Origin: Alloprevotella sp.
GTDB lineage: Bacteria > Bacteroidota > Bacteroidia > Bacteroidales > Bacteroidaceae
Direction of reading: 5' to 3'
Length of the DNA: 9,125 nucleotides
Assembly: GCA_015259235.1 (NCBI GenBank)
Contig: JABZGM010000076.1
Location: 1 to 9,125 of the forward strand
Shown here: one piece after another, positions 1 to 5,840 of the stretch
How positions within the stretch are numbered: the first letter of the stretch is position 1
How the letters are laid out: the number at the start of each line of letters is the position of its first letter
Made by a program: the position numbers and the translations under genes
The notes under the pieces: model-generated
Databases searched by the model: none
Told to the model about the DNA's origin: nothing
What the model saw: only the letters and a program-made list of their open reading frames with translations

Positions 1-164
1 ATGAGGAGAAAACGAAAAAACATGCCCTTGTGCTACCCCTCACTACGCCTATTTTTCATCTTAATGCGTTTGTTCCCTATCTGTGCGACCATCTTTATTT
101 ATCCTCCACTAGCATGGGGCTCTCCACATTGCTAGGACTATTCTCCCCTCCCTCCGCGGTGTTC

Positions 165-251
165 CCCAAAAAACGTCGGAGATTTTCCAAAAATCATGAG
201 AGATTTTCCCAAAAAAGTCGGGCATTTTTTCCTGAACCTCTGAGACTTTTT
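165..251. repeat. Four imperfect 21-23 bp tandem units with phased A/T tracts
   Basis: Four head-to-tail units can be cut at 165-186, 187-207, 208-230 and 231-251. The first three each begin CC(C) plus a run of A, pass through a short GTCGG/ATGAG-like core, and end in a run of T. The fourth keeps the CC start, a CTGAGA core and the T-run but has lost the A-run. A-tract centres (about 170, 191, 213) and T-tract centres (about 184, 205, 227, 249) recur every 21-22 bp, close to two helical turns, which is the arrangement that gives intrinsically curved DNA. The block ends about 85 bp before the antiporter -7 box. Its function is unknown; it may be an upstream bend or simply a decayed repeat. Confidence 0.6.
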
Positions 252-336
252 AAGCTCCCTCGGATAATATGTCTTGAAGAAGGTAAAAAGCCTCAATTTA
301 CCGAATGATAGTGACGAATTTCTCCATAAAAAATCG

Positions 337-344
337 TATCTTTG
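337..344 (+). promoter_or_regulatory. -7 box of the antiporter promoter (TATCTTTG)
   Basis: TATCTTTG fits the Bacteroidetes sigma-ABfr -7 consensus TAnnTTTG exactly. No clear TTTG -33 element lies 19-21 bp upstream, so the match is half a promoter. Transcription would begin near 350, leaving a leader of roughly 45 nt before ATG 397. This placement argues against any start codon upstream of 397. Confidence 0.6.
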
Positions 345-396
345 TGGATATTGGCTAAATATACTCCCTTTTATAACGGCTAACGTCAGAAAATAT

Positions 397-2775
397 ATGA
401 ATCAACTCCCACCCATCATTTCCGACCTTGCACTCATCTTGCTCGTAGCAGGGGTGGTCACGGTCATTGTGCGCAAGCTCAAACAACCTCTCGTGCTGGG
501 TTACATCGTGGCAGGCTTTTTGGCAAGCCCACACATGCCCTATATGCCCTCGGTGCAAGATCATAGCAACATCGAGGTGTGGAGCGAAATCGGGGTCATC
601 TTCCTCATGTTTGTGCTCGGACTGGAGTTTTCGCTCAAGAAAATCGCCAGTATGGGCATGCGTCCCGTAGTGGCAACGTCGCTCACCATGCTTTCTATGA
701 TAGGCGTTGGGGCAACGATGGGACAACTCATGGGATGGAGCAATTTCGATAGCCTGTTTCTAGGCGGCATCCTCAGTATTTCTTCCACCACCATCATTTA
801 CAAAGCGTTGGACGACCTTGGGTGGCTGAGCCGAAGATTTGCACAAGAGGTGTTTTCTGTGTTGATTCTGGAAGACATCTTCGGCATCTTGCTCATGATT
901 CTGCTGAGCACGGTCGCTGCCACCACCAATGCTGCCGCAGGCGGTGGGAGTTCGCTGCTCACCAGTTTGACGAGTCTAGCTGTTTTCCTCGTATTGTGGT
1001 TTGTGGTGGGCATCTACGTTGTACCCTATTTCCTCAAGAAGAACCGCAAAATCATCAATTCTGAGATTCTTCTGGTCGTGAGCATCGGTTTGTGCTTCGG
1101 TTTGGTGGTGCTCGCTGCTCAAGCAGGATTTAGTGCCGCTTTTGGAGCTTTCGTCATGGGTAGCATCTTGGCAGAAACCATCGAGGCAGAGCGCATCGAA
1201 AAACTGGTAAACCCCGTGCGCGACCTCTTTGGCGCAGTGTTCTTTGTGTCGGTGGGCATGCTCGTGGATCCCGCAGTTTTGGCAGCCTATTGGTTGCCCA
1301 TCGTGCTCATCTCCCTTGCCCTCTTTGTCGGCATGGCGTTTTTTGGCACCCTCTCCTTTGTCATTGCAGGTCATCCGCTACAGCGCGCCATGCAGTGCAG
1401 TTTTTCGCTCACGCAAATCGGAGAATTTTCCTTCATCATCGCCACGCTCGGTCAGAGTCTCGGCGTCACTAGTTCGCATCTCTATCCCATCGTGGTGGCT
1501 GTCAGCATTGTCACCACTTTCTTGGCACCTTATATCATCCGCTCTGCCCATCTCGCCTATAGATTTATCGAGCGTTTCCTCCCCGAAACCTGGCAAGCGC
1601 GCACTGCCGACCGTCCTGCAGCGGAAGACAGTGTCATAGCTTCTCTTGCTGCGACCACCTCAGCAGCCCTCACTCCCGAAGGCGATGCCGTCACTTCGTT
1701 AGGAGAAGCCATCGTAGCCGCAGCTCCCACCCACACCACGGGAAAGGCAGCCCTCACCTTCGTGCGTGTGGTGTTTCTCCAGACCCTTGTCTACACCATT
1801 TTGTCTGCCACGATTATAGGTCTTTCTTTCTCTGCTTTCCTCCCTGTGCTGCGCCACATCCCACCCACGCATTTTGTGGGCAATGCCCTCACTGGCTTGG
1901 GCACGCTCTTTGTCATTTCGCCCTTGCTGCGTCCCATCGTAGCGCGTAAGAATCGCAGTCGTGCAGCCCAAACGCTCCGCAACTCTTCGTGGGGAAGCGC
2001 CTTTTTCAACATCATCTTCTTCGTGCGTTGGTGCATCGCCACCTACTTGGTGTTTTACATATTGGAATACCTCTCTCCCTTCGCGTGGTACTACCATCTC
2101 CCCCTTGCCTTTGGCATCATGATTTTGGTCGCCAATAGTCGTTGGGTGAAATATCGTTCCATCAAGGCAGAGCGTCGTTTTGCCCACAACCTTCGCCAGC
2201 GCGAAGTGGTGGCTCAGCAGAAGAGTTCTCAAGAATACGGCTTTGCTCGCCGTCTTTCTGCGCGCGATGTGCACTTTGCTCGCTTGGTGGTGCCCCCCTT
2301 CTCGCAGTGGGCAGGTCGCTCGCTTGCCGAACTCGACTTTTCGTCCAACGAGGGTGTCATGGTGGCTGCCATCATTCGCCAAGACATTCGCATCAATGCT
2401 CCCGATGGTCACATGAGCATCTTCCCTGGTGACGAATTGGAGGTGATTGGCGACGACACGAGTTTGGAAACCTTTGCCCAGCGCATGACGATTGAAGTGG
2501 AATATCTAATCGAAGATGACGGTTGCGACCACAGTCTTCTGTTGCGCCGCATCGAAGCCCGTCCCACATCTACTCTCCTCCCTTGCACCGTTGCAGAGAG
2601 CGGCATCCGCGATGTTCACCGCTGTATGCTCGTCGGAGTGGAAGATGCCTCAGGCAGTGTGGAACTCGCTGAGGCTTCTCGCGTGCTTCAACCCACAGAC
2701 ATTCTTTGGGTAGTGGGTGAGGAATGCCATCTTCGAGCTCTAGAAGCCAGTCTAAAAGGAACAGAAAATCCCTAA
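397..2775 (+). CDS. CPA2-family (KefB-like) cation:proton antiporter with tandem RCK_C/TrkA-C domains
   Basis: Predicted inner-membrane monovalent cation (K+ or Na+)/H+ antiporter of 792 residues. Residues 5-390 form the Na_H_exchanger-type bundle: the QPLVLGYIVAGFL helix (30-42), FLMFVLGLEFS (69-79), SISSTTIIYKALDDLG (127-142), the ion-site helix with E159-D160 in LILEDIFGI, GFSAAFGAFVMG (244-255), FFVSVGM (282-288) and LTQIGEFSFIIA (338-349). An Ala/Thr-rich linker (about 401-450) leads to a second group of about four membrane segments (453-585). Two cytosolic RCK_C-like modules follow: about 622-697, with AGRSLAEL and FPGDELEVIGD, and about 712-785, with ESGIRD and DILWVVGEE. There is no TrkA-N Rossmann domain of the kind KefB/KefC carry. 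ATG 397 was chosen because the frame can extend upstream only through a TTG start (274), which lies ahead of the -7 box, and because MNQLPP leads straight into the first helix. Family is certain; the transported ion is not. Confidence 0.9.
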   Translation: MNQLPPIISDLALILLVAGVVTVIVRKLKQPLVLGYIVAGFLASPHMPYMPSVQDHSNIEVWSEIGVIFLMFVLGLEFSLKKIASMGMRPVVATSLTMLSMIGVGATMGQLMGWSNFDSLFLGGILSISSTTIIYKALDDLGWLSRRFAQEVFSVLILEDIFGILLMILLSTVAATTNAAAGGGSSLLTSLTSLAVFLVLWFVVGIYVVPYFLKKNRKIINSEILLVVSIGLCFGLVVLAAQAGFSAAFGAFVMGSILAETIEAERIEKLVNPVRDLFGAVFFVSVGMLVDPAVLAAYWLPIVLISLALFVGMAFFGTLSFVIAGHPLQRAMQCSFSLTQIGEFSFIIATLGQSLGVTSSHLYPIVVAVSIVTTFLAPYIIRSAHLAYRFIERFLPETWQARTADRPAAEDSVIASLAATTSAALTPEGDAVTSLGEAIVAAAPTHTTGKAALTFVRVVFLQTLVYTILSATIIGLSFSAFLPVLRHIPPTHFVGNALTGLGTLFVISPLLRPIVARKNRSRAAQTLRNSSWGSAFFNIIFFVRWCIATYLVFYILEYLSPFAWYYHLPLAFGIMILVANSRWVKYRSIKAERRFAHNLRQREVVAQQKSSQEYGFARRLSARDVHFARLVVPPFSQWAGRSLAELDFSSNEGVMVAAIIRQDIRINAPDGHMSIFPGDELEVIGDDTSLETFAQRMTIEVEYLIEDDGCDHSLLLRRIEARPTSTLLPCTVAESGIRDVHRCMLVGVEDASGSVELAEASRVLQPTDILWVVGEECHLRALEASLKGTENP

Positions 2776-2787
2776 TCACAAATTGCA

Positions 2788-2816
2788 AGAAAAACTAGAG
2801 TTACTAGAAAAACTAG
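2788..2816. repeat. 9-bp spaced CTAG repeat, 11-bp direct repeat
   Basis: AGAAAAACTAG occurs exactly at 2788-2798 and 2806-2816. CTAG tetramers fall at 2795, 2804 and 2813, a 9-bp period. The block starts 13 bp after the antiporter stop codon and runs almost directly into the heptamer repeats. No function can be assigned; it looks like simple-sequence expansion in a spacer. Confidence 0.6.
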
Positions 2817-2820
2817 CCCC

Positions 2821-2848
2821 TCTAACGTCTAATCTCTAAGGTCTAAAG
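2821..2848. repeat. Degenerate heptamer array, first block (TCTAAnn x4)
   Basis: Four consecutive 7-bp units read TCTAACG, TCTAATC, TCTAAGG and TCTAAAG. The first five bases are constant and the last two vary. The same heptamer returns, better conserved, at 2908-2935, on the other side of the hairpin at 2863-2888. Confidence 0.75.
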
Positions 2849-2862
2849 ACTCTTTCATTTAT

Positions 2863-2888
2863 CTCCGAGCCACGCTTGTCGTGGGGAG
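2863..2888. other. Bulged stem-loop between the heptamer blocks
   Basis: CCACG (2870-2874) pairs with CGTGG (2880-2884) across a 5-nt loop. An outer CTCC (2863-2866) pairs with GGAG (2885-2888), leaving a 3-nt bulge, GAG. It is followed by CAAAAAGGG, not by a U-run, so it does not look like a canonical intrinsic terminator for the antiporter on the plus strand. It may be the core of a small repeated intergenic element, or a weak terminator or processing site. Confidence 0.45.
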
Positions 2889-2907
2889 CAAAAAGGGTCT
2901 GAGATCC

Positions 2908-2940
2908 TCTAACGTCTAACGTCTAATGTCTAACGTCTAT
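2908..2940 (+). repeat. Heptamer array, second block, containing the flavoprotein start codon
   Basis: Units TCTAACG (2908-2914), TCTAACG (2915-2921), TCTAATG (2922-2928) and TCTAACG (2929-2935) are followed by a partial TCTAT. The single C-to-T change in the third unit creates ATG at 2926-2928, the start of the next gene. An in-frame TAA at 2917-2919, itself part of the repeat, rules out any earlier start. Confidence 0.85.
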
Positions 2941-4257
2941 ATCATCGGTGGTGGTGCAGCAGGCTTCTTCCTTGCCATCACGCTTCGCGAAATCTCTCCT
3001 ACCACGCACGTCACTCTCGTAGAGCGCGCCAGTCAACCGCTGACGAAGGTGCGCGCCACTGGTGGAGGTCGATGCAACGTCACCAACACTTTTGCGCACA
3101 TCGACCAACTCCAAGAGGTGTATCCTCGAGGTGCGCGCTTGATGCAGCGACTCTTCCGCACCTTCTCGCCCAGCGATGTCTACGAATGGTGGGAACTGCA
3201 TGGTGTGCCTCTCAAAGTGGAGGACGAAGGACGTGTGTTCCCCCTGAGCAACACGAGCGACGCCATAGCCCAATGTCTGCTCGATGAAGCCAAGCGTCTA
3301 GGCATAGAACTCCTCACCAACACGAGTTTGCAGCACTTCGCTCCCCACCCAGATGGGGGATTTTCCCTCACCCTACGCAAGAGCGGCGAAGACCGTGTGG
3401 TGCGCTGCGAGCAGTTGGCACTCACCACGGGAGGTGCTCCCCATGGCGAAGGGTTTGACGCGCTCAAAGCCTCAGGACATCAACTCGAAACGCCCTGTCC
3501 ATCGCTCTTCAACTTCCGCATTGCCGATGAGTCCCTGCGCCAACTTTCGGGCATAACGCTCGATCATGTACTGCTCACTCTAGCAGGTACAAAGGTGCGC
3601 ACTGAGGGATCGCTGCTCCTCACACACCAAGGCATCAGTGGACCAGCCGCATTGCGTCTCTCATCTCACGGAGCGCGCTTGCTTGCCGAACGTAATTATC
3701 GAGGAGAAATCCTCATTTCGTGGTTGGGCACTACGGATTTTGACGCCACTCTCTCGCTCCTGAAGCAGATGCAAAGCGAACTGTCGGGCAAAACGCTTGG
3801 TACAGCGCGCCCCACTTTCTCCCTCTTGCACGATTTACTCGGACTCACCCCTGCCGACCTCGGACGTGGGGAAGAAAAAGTGGACTATACCTCATCGCCT
3901 CTCCCACAACGGCTGTGGCACCATCTGTTGCAACGCGCAGAACTGCCCACCGATCGCCGCTGGAGTGAATTGGGCAAGAAGAATTTCAACCGCCTTGCCA
4001 CTCTACTCACAGCAGATGCCTACCCCCTTGTGGGACGTGGCACGCACAAAGACGAATTTGTCACCTGCGGCGGTGTGTCGCTCTCCTCGGTCAATGCCAA
4101 GACCATGGAGAGCAAATCGGCACCTGGACTTTTCTTTGCTGGAGAGATGCTCGACATTGACGCCTTGACAGGGGGCTACAATCTCACTGCCGCTTGGGTT
4201 ACTGCCTACGTCGCCGCCCACGGCATGGCGAAACAGTGGGAGGAGAAGGCAGAGTAA
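2926..4257 (+). CDS. HI0933/BaiN-family NAD(P)/FAD-dependent flavoprotein oxidoreductase
   Basis: 443-residue soluble flavoprotein of the HI0933-like group (YhiN/BaiN type), whose physiological substrate is generally unknown; some relatives act on bile acids or dienoyl compounds. The N-terminus is an FAD-binding Rossmann fold, IIGGGAAG (6-13). Family signatures are all present: ATGGGRCNVTN (from residue 45), EDEGRVFPLSNTSDA (from about residue 99), a second glycine-rich LTTGG, LLTHQGISGPAALRLS, and at the C-terminus FVTCGGVSLSSVNAKTMESK followed by GLFFAGEMLDIDALTGGYN, which closes the FAD site. Length is normal for the family and no domain is missing. The start at 2926 is the only one compatible with the upstream in-frame stop and sits six codons before the glycine motif. 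No Shine-Dalgarno and no TAnnTTTG box is visible in the 150-bp spacer, so it may be read from the antiporter promoter or from a promoter I cannot recognise. Confidence 0.9.
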   Translation: MSNVYIIGGGAAGFFLAITLREISPTTHVTLVERASQPLTKVRATGGGRCNVTNTFAHIDQLQEVYPRGARLMQRLFRTFSPSDVYEWWELHGVPLKVEDEGRVFPLSNTSDAIAQCLLDEAKRLGIELLTNTSLQHFAPHPDGGFSLTLRKSGEDRVVRCEQLALTTGGAPHGEGFDALKASGHQLETPCPSLFNFRIADESLRQLSGITLDHVLLTLAGTKVRTEGSLLLTHQGISGPAALRLSSHGARLLAERNYRGEILISWLGTTDFDATLSLLKQMQSELSGKTLGTARPTFSLLHDLLGLTPADLGRGEEKVDYTSSPLPQRLWHHLLQRAELPTDRRWSELGKKNFNRLATLLTADAYPLVGRGTHKDEFVTCGGVSLSSVNAKTMESKSAPGLFFAGEMLDIDALTGGYNLTAAWVTAYVAAHGMAKQWEEKAE

Positions 4258-4393
4258 GACTCCGCCAGTGCTATATCTGAGCAAGCAACATAGTATTGTC
4301 AAGTTGCTCGCACGGAAGTTTGTGCACATTCACACAGAAGCATACAGCCATCACTTTGAAGTGAAAAGAGAAAACATAGAAGACTCTACCATC

Positions 4394-4435
4394 CACACAG
4401 AAGGGAAAGCGACACTAACGCAGAAGGAAAAGCGA
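4394..4435. repeat. Imperfect 15-bp direct repeat
   Basis: CAGAAGGGAAAGCGA at 4398-4412 recurs as CAGAAGGAAAAGCGA at 4421-4435 with one mismatch. The start of the first copy, CACACAGAAG (4394-4403), also appears at 4331-4340. No role is evident; it is probably remnant simple repeats in a gene-free gap. Confidence 0.5.
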
Positions 4436-4503
4436 AATGTCTAGAAGTATTAAAGGACACTTGCTGAGAGATACACGCATTCACTCTGCTGTATGAACAA
4501 AAC

Positions 4504-4535
4504 AATCGGGAAGAACCTTACGGCTCTTCCCGATT
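4504..4535. terminator. Bidirectional rho-independent terminator (ldhA / flavoprotein)
   Basis: AATCGGGAAGA (4504-4514) is the exact reverse complement of TCTTCCCGATT (4525-4535), an 11-bp stem with a 10-nt loop that can pair further (CC with GG). On the minus strand the stem is followed by GTTTTGTT, about 65 nt beyond the dehydrogenase stop. On the plus strand a short T-run (4534-4537) follows. It most likely ends the dehydrogenase transcript and can also stop plus-strand read-through from the flavoprotein. Confidence 0.8.
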
Positions 4536-4600
4536 TTCGTATCCTCAGCGCGGAGGAGTAAAAGTAAATGCTCAGCAGATGCACTGAGGAGCATACAAGA

Positions 4601-5599
4601 TTAACCTTGCACAGGGTGACTGTAGGGCTTGCCCTCTGCGAGTTCGCGCACACTGTTGAGCGTGGTGGTGGCGATGTTGTAGAGCGCTTCTTCGGTGAAG
4701 AAGGCTTGGTGAGAGGTGAGCACCACATTAGGCGCACTGAGCAAACGCGCAAGAACATCGTCCTTAATCATGTTGTCGCTGCGGTCTTCGTAGAAGTATT
4801 CCTTCTCTTCTTCGTAAACGTCGAGACCAGCAGAACCGATGTGGTGCGTGCGAAGTCCTTCGATGAGGTCTTCCGTGTTGATGAGTTGACCACGCCCCGT
4901 GTTGATGATCATCACGCCCTTCTTCATCTTAGCGATGCTCTCCGAATTCACGATGTGCTTGGTCTCAGGCGTGAGTGGGCAGTGTAGGGAGATGATGTCG
5001 GAATTGGCGTAGAGCGTGTCGAGATCTACGACTTCCACCCCATATTGCTTGGCAAATTCGTGGTCGGGATAAAGGTCATAAGCCAAGATGCGCATGCCGA
5101 AACCAGAGAGAATCTTGATGAGCACCTTAGCGATTTTACCCATACCGATGAGACCTACGGTGCGACCATTCATGTCGAAGCCCAAAAGTCCCTTCAAACG
5201 GAAGTTACCTTCGCGCGTACGGTTCACAGCACGATAAATCTTACGGTTGAGACTCAGCATGAGTGCCACGGCATATTCTGCCACAGCATAAGGAGAGTAG
5301 GCAGGCACGTGCACTACATCAATGCGTCCCTTGGCAGCCTTGAGGTCCACATTGTTGAATCCGGCGCAGCGCAGTGCGATGAGTTTCACACCATACTCCA
5401 CCAATTTCTCAATCACTTGGGCGTTGCATTCGGCATTGACAAAGATGCACACCACATCCGCTCCCTTAGCCAAGGGAACTGTCTTGAGCGAAAGGTGCTC
5501 TTTGTAGTACTGGATATCGAAACCATAGTTGGCGTTGGTGGCTGCAAAGGAAGTTTCGTCATAGGAATGACTGTCGAAAAATGCGATTTTAAGTGCCAT
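4601..5599 (-). CDS. ldhA: NAD-dependent D-lactate dehydrogenase (D-2-hydroxyacid dehydrogenase)
   Basis: 332-residue cytosolic enzyme of the D-isomer 2-hydroxyacid dehydrogenase family, expected to reduce pyruvate to D-lactate with NADH in fermentation. The N-terminal substrate-domain half (1-100) carries the family segment LIALRCAGFNNVDL (73-86). The hinge helix YSPYAVAEYAVALML (101-115) precedes the nucleotide domain TVGLIGMGKIA (147-157), with Asp175 in ILAYDLYP expected to bind the NAD ribose. The catalytic set is complete: Arg236 in NTGRGQLIN, Glu264 in GLDVYEEEKEYFYED, His297 in TSHQAFFTEEA. The DVYEEE...YFYED insert is characteristic of D-lactate dehydrogenases rather than glycerate or phosphoglycerate enzymes, and the length is very close to E. 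coli LdhA. The last Gly of GxGxxG is Ala157. The gene is alone, with its own promoter (5715-5746) and terminator (4504-4535). No Shine-Dalgarno is seen; the sequence before the ATG is A/T-rich. No Rex operator was recognised. Confidence 0.92.
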   Translation of the reverse strand: MALKIAFFDSHSYDETSFAATNANYGFDIQYYKEHLSLKTVPLAKGADVVCIFVNAECNAQVIEKLVEYGVKLIALRCAGFNNVDLKAAKGRIDVVHVPAYSPYAVAEYAVALMLSLNRKIYRAVNRTREGNFRLKGLLGFDMNGRTVGLIGMGKIAKVLIKILSGFGMRILAYDLYPDHEFAKQYGVEVVDLDTLYANSDIISLHCPLTPETKHIVNSESIAKMKKGVMIINTGRGQLINTEDLIEGLRTHHIGSAGLDVYEEEKEYFYEDRSDNMIKDDVLARLLSAPNVVLTSHQAFFTEEALYNIATTTLNSVRELAEGKPYSHPVQG

Positions 5600-5714
5600 A
5601 ACAAATTCTGTTCTTTGGATTAACTTTGATAGTTGTGTCTATGTATGGAGCGTGCAAGCCTACAATTTCCTCTGTTTAGGGAGCACTGCAGCATACCGCC
5701 CACTGTTCTTGGTG
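5600..5714 (-). other. 5' leader of the dehydrogenase transcript
   Basis: Between the predicted start site (about 5709) and ATG 5599 lies a leader of roughly 110 nt. It contains two near-identical copies of a CTGTTCTT(T)GG string (5608-5618 and 5703-5712, as written on the plus strand), one next to the start codon and one at the predicted transcription start. I recognise no riboswitch fold. Confidence 0.4.
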
Positions 5715-5746
5715 CAAAGGTAGGAAGTTTTGTCAGGTGCGACAAA
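5715..5746 (-). promoter_or_regulatory. Bacteroidetes-type promoter of ldhA (-33 TTTG, -7 TACCTTTG)
   Basis: Read on the minus strand, TTTG (5746-5743) is followed by a 20-bp spacer and then TACCTTTG (5722-5715). This matches both elements and the spacing of the Bacteroidetes consensus TTTG-N19-21-TAnnTTTG. It is the most complete promoter in the window. The -33 box lies inside the A-run that forms the U-tract of the upstream helicase terminator. Confidence 0.82.
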
Positions 5747-5789
5747 AAAAAGACACAGCAAAGCGATGATTTTTTCCTTGCTGTGTCTT
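5744..5789 (-). terminator. Rho-independent terminator of the helicase gene
   Basis: AAGACACAGCAA (5750-5761) and TTGCTGTGTCTT (5778-5789) form a perfect 12-bp stem around a 16-nt loop. On the minus strand the stem is followed by an uninterrupted run of T (complement of A 5744-5749, with the stem's last two pairs also A/T). It begins about 50 nt beyond the helicase stop codon at 5841. On the plus strand no T-run follows, so it is directional. Confidence 0.88.
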
Positions 5790-5840
5790 GTTTGTTTGCA
5801 GGGGTTGGCATTTTCAGGGCAAGACGCCTCCCTACAAGGG

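Larger units (their letters stand above)
1..396. other. Non-coding region upstream of the antiporter
   Basis: I see no credible gene in this stretch. A 92-codon open frame at 30-308 (plus) is low-complexity, covers the A/T-tract repeats at 165-251, and matches nothing I recognise. What the stretch holds is a pyrimidine-rich first 160 bases, a set of phased A- and T-tracts (165-251), and a Bacteroidetes-type -7 box (337-344) that serves the antiporter. No tRNA or terminator-like hairpin with a T-run was seen. Confidence 0.6.
4258..4600. other. Convergent intergenic gap
   Basis: 343 bp between the flavoprotein stop and the stop of the minus-strand dehydrogenase. I see no gene, tRNA or promoter box here. 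It holds loosely repeated purine-rich sequence (4331-4435), a strong terminator hairpin (4504-4535), and a second weaker pairing at 4568-4594, where ATGCTC pairs with GAGCAT close to the dehydrogenase stop. Confidence 0.55.

Noticed and set aside
30..308. 92-codon plus-strand open frame at the left end
   Set aside because: Low-complexity, spans the A/T-tract repeats, no recognisable family, and no promoter or ribosome-binding signal before it.
274..396. 41-residue N-terminal extension of the antiporter from a TTG codon
   Set aside because: It lies ahead of and across the -7 box at 337-344, uses a rare start, and adds residues unlike the start of CPA2 transporters.
1699..2412. 237-codon minus-strand open frame inside the antiporter gene
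   Set aside because: Antisense shadow; the plus strand encodes recognisable membrane segments and an RCK_C domain over the same bases.
2863..2888. Hairpin after the antiporter as an intrinsic terminator
   Set aside because: No U-run follows on the plus strand and the stem is bulged; kept only as a stem-loop.
2821..2940. CRISPR-like array
   Set aside because: Units are 7 bp and contiguous without spacers; simple-sequence repeat, with no cas genes.
5045..5623. 192-codon open frame antisense to the dehydrogenase
   Set aside because: Overlaps a complete, motif-intact D-lactate dehydrogenase on the other strand and resembles no family.
5621..5628. Plus-strand TAACTTTG, a TAnnTTTG match pointing toward the helicase 3' end
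   Set aside because: No credible gene lies downstream on the plus strand. A six-fixed-base motif is expected by chance about four or five times on both strands of a 9-kb window, so one stray match is unremarkable.
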